A stretch of DNA of 7,981 nt. It comes from Clostridiales bacterium. GTDB lineage: Bacteria > Bacillota > Clostridia > Oscillospirales > CAG-382. The notes below the pieces were generated by a model, which saw nothing but the letters and a program-made list of their open reading frames with translations, had not been told where the DNA came from and did not search any database. The stretch lies in the NCBI GenBank assembly GCA_003343885.1, contig QAKH01000004.1:1-7981 (forward strand). Direction: 5' to 3'. A program made the position numbers and the translations under genes. Position 1 is the stretch's first letter. Every line of letters starts with the position of its first letter. Shown piece after piece: positions 6,386 to 7,981 of the stretch.

Positions 6386-7981
6386 ATGAAAAATATCTCA
6401 TTTGATTATTTTGAAAAAACCGCCTTTCTCGGAGGAATCGGAACCGGCTGTTTGAAAATGTATTCTAACGGGAAAACTGAATTTGCGGGGCTTGTTAAGA
6501 ATTCTTCAAGACGCACAAATCCGGCGGAAGTGGCTGATCCGGTTTCTTTTGCTCTTGGCGTAAAATACGACGGAGATGAGAATACGCATCAGGTTATTTT
6601 GCGCAGTGCCGGAACAGTTGTCAGCGACACAGATGGTGTTTTACCATACGCCGGTATAAAAAACATGAATAAAAGCTTTCCCTTTGCCAATTTTGAATAT
6701 GACTCTTCAGCTTTGGAAGGTATTCAGGTGAAGCTCTGTGCCTTTAATCCGGCTATTCCGCAAAATTCGGTCGATTCGGGTATTCCTGCCGCTTTTTTTG
6801 AGATAAAAATTAGAAATTTGACAAATTTACCTGCAACTGTAACAGTAGGAGCTCTGCTTGAGTCAATTTTTCTATCCGGAAAAGCTACAGTATCTTATGA
6901 CAGCACCAGCTCCGCTTTCTGCGCTGAACTCAAAGATACTACAAGACGTGTGCCGCTTAGGCGCAGAGGCAGCCTTTGTTTGTCCACAGACGCAGAGGAC
7001 TTTACATATGAAATAACTCCGTCATTCGGTAAGTTTGTTCTATTTGAAAATTTTAAGCGTAATAACGGATTTTTAAATAATACCGCCATTGATTCATCGG
7101 CAAACAGCATAGCTCTTATGATTTCAGCACATGAAAGACTAATGCCGGGCGATAGCAAAAAGGTAAGATTCCTTGTGTGTTGGAATTTTCCTTACTGCGT
7201 CGACAGTAACGCAAAAGATGAAGACAAGAACTACTATTCTCATTACTTTCCGAACAATAAAACTTGTGTGTCCTATTGCTTTTCACACTTTGATAAACTG
7301 CTCAAAGAAAGCATGATTTTCTCGGAGATAATAGGTGAGGACGCTTTCCTCCCTGAAAAAGTAAAAGAAATATTGAACTGCTCATTTTCCTGCATAAAAG
7401 ATCCGGCAGTACGCCGAGATTCAAACGGTGTAATCAAGGGAATTGCTGAAGATGCGCAAGAAGCAAATTCAGTGTGCTTTTCTTATATACTTGAATATCT
7501 TTTTCCGGGGATCACAACAAAGACGACGATTTCCGCTTTATCAGAGCTTTTAAGCGCCAAAGGCAAGGACGCTGACACTGATGAGTTTATTCCTACGGCT
7601 TTCGATGAGAAATGCGGAACAAAGCAAATGTGCGCTCGTTTTTCAATGATTTCAAGACTGTATAATTCATACAGGACTTGTTCGGATCTGAGATTTTTTT
7701 CGGCATACTGGGTTGATTTGTCTTGTATGGCTGATATATTGTGCCGTAACGCGCAAAATCTGGTACAGACAGATGTCCTGTATCTGGAAATTTATTCAGC
7801 TGCTATAAGTGCGCTGTGGGCAATGACACAGGTTGCGGATATACTTGGAGATAAAAAGCGAAAGTTTTCTTTTGTCGAAAAAATGACATGGTTTAGGGAA
7901 TCTCTTGATGCGTATGTGTTTGAGTATGTTGAGCAATTTCCGGAACGTGTATTATCTTTGAATTTTGCCGCAAATAAATTA
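6386..7981 (+). CDS. GH116 (GBA2-type) glycoside hydrolase homologue, 3' end outside the window
   Basis: The frame is open for 532 codons from ATG 6386 to the last base, without a stop; full family members are roughly 800-950 residues. AGGAGG (6374-6379) lies six bases before the ATG. GH116 includes beta-glucosidases and bile-acid beta-glucosidase/glucosylceramidase (GBA2). Similarity recognised by eye: LGGIGTGCLKMYSNGKTEF (15-33), the N-terminal beta-sandwich with FPFANFEY (98-105) and the SGIPAAFFEIKIRNLT stretch (131-146), the linker NYYSHYF (282-288), and the start of the (alpha/alpha)6 domain with EYLFPGI (370-376) and EIYSAAISALWAMTQVADILGD (468-489). The catalytic regions are poorly conserved: no clear FYGWEG-like nucleophile segment is present around 347-356, and QTD (461-463) stands where QTYD or NTYD is normal. 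No signal peptide is visible, so it is probably cytoplasmic; it is rich in Cys (16). Substrate unknown; a diverged or inactive homologue is possible. Confidence 0.75.
   Translation, partial: MKNISFDYFEKTAFLGGIGTGCLKMYSNGKTEFAGLVKNSSRRTNPAEVADPVSFALGVKYDGDENTHQVILRSAGTVVSDTDGVLPYAGIKNMNKSFPFANFEYDSSALEGIQVKLCAFNPAIPQNSVDSGIPAAFFEIKIRNLTNLPATVTVGALLESIFLSGKATVSYDSTSSAFCAELKDTTRRVPLRRRGSLCLSTDAEDFTYEITPSFGKFVLFENFKRNNGFLNNTAIDSSANSIALMISAHERLMPGDSKKVRFLVCWNFPYCVDSNAKDEDKNYYSHYFPNNKTCVSYCFSHFDKLLKESMIFSEIIGEDAFLPEKVKEILNCSFSCIKDPAVRRDSNGVIKGIAEDAQEANSVCFSYILEYLFPGITTKTTISALSELLSAKGKDADTDEFIPTAFDEKCGTKQMCARFSMISRLYNSYRTCSDLRFFSAYWVDLSCMADILCRNAQNLVQTDVLYLEIYSAAISALWAMTQVADILGDKKRKFSFVEKMTWFRESLDAYVFEYVEQFPERVLSLNFAANKL

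Noticed and set aside
6895..7158. 87-codon minus-strand frame opposite the GH116 homologue
   Set aside because: It is antisense to a long open frame with recognisable protein similarity and has no support of its own.

Overview
This window looks like chromosomal DNA from an anaerobic Clostridia-type Firmicute (Bacillota), probably a gut or rumen member related to Oscillospirales. Three things point that way: a recF-remB-gyrB core cluster in the Bacillota order, a DUF177 (YceD-like) protein of the Gram-positive type, and Shine-Dalgarno and sigma-A promoter sequences close to consensus. The two glycoside hydrolase genes (GH29 and GH116 families) fit a glycan-degrading lifestyle. The taxonomic call is inference from gene content and protein similarity recalled by eye; no search was run.

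Layout. Positions 1-6137 are read leftward (minus strand). In transcription order they are: a WecG/TagA/CpsF-family glycosyltransferase (6137-5364), recF (5362-4163), the DUF370 gene remB (4145-3849), an alpha-L-fucosidase-like GH29 gene broken by a one-base frameshift (3799-2818), gyrB (2781-691), and, after a 167-base gap holding its own consensus promoter, a DUF177 protein gene (523-5). The gaps from the glycosyltransferase to gyrB are 1, 17, 49 and 36 bases, with no visible internal terminator, so these five probably share one transcript from a promoter at 6207-6235. The 248-base region 6138-6385 is a divergent, very AT-rich control region with a promoter on each strand, an 18-bp dyad and small repeats. 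From 6386 to the right edge an incomplete plus-strand gene encodes 532 residues of a GH116 (GBA2-type) glycosidase homologue; it starts with a strong ribosome binding site.

How the pieces relate. RecF (gap-repair recombination), RemB-like protein and GyrB (supercoiling) form the usual origin-proximal housekeeping block. Here the block is altered: dnaN and the S4-domain gene are not upstream of recF, gyrA is not downstream of gyrB, a cell-wall or polysaccharide-type glycosyltransferase occupies the first position, and a carbohydrate-active enzyme gene sits between remB and gyrB. The passenger gene is the one carrying a frameshift, while the flanking core genes are intact.

No tRNA, rRNA, CRISPR array, insertion sequence or phage gene was seen. 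I found no convincing new biological system. The points most worth a second look are the broken fucosidase inside the recF-gyrB operon, the dyad lying exactly in the spacer of the operon promoter, the acidic insertion in GyrB, and the divergent active-site region of the GH116 homologue.
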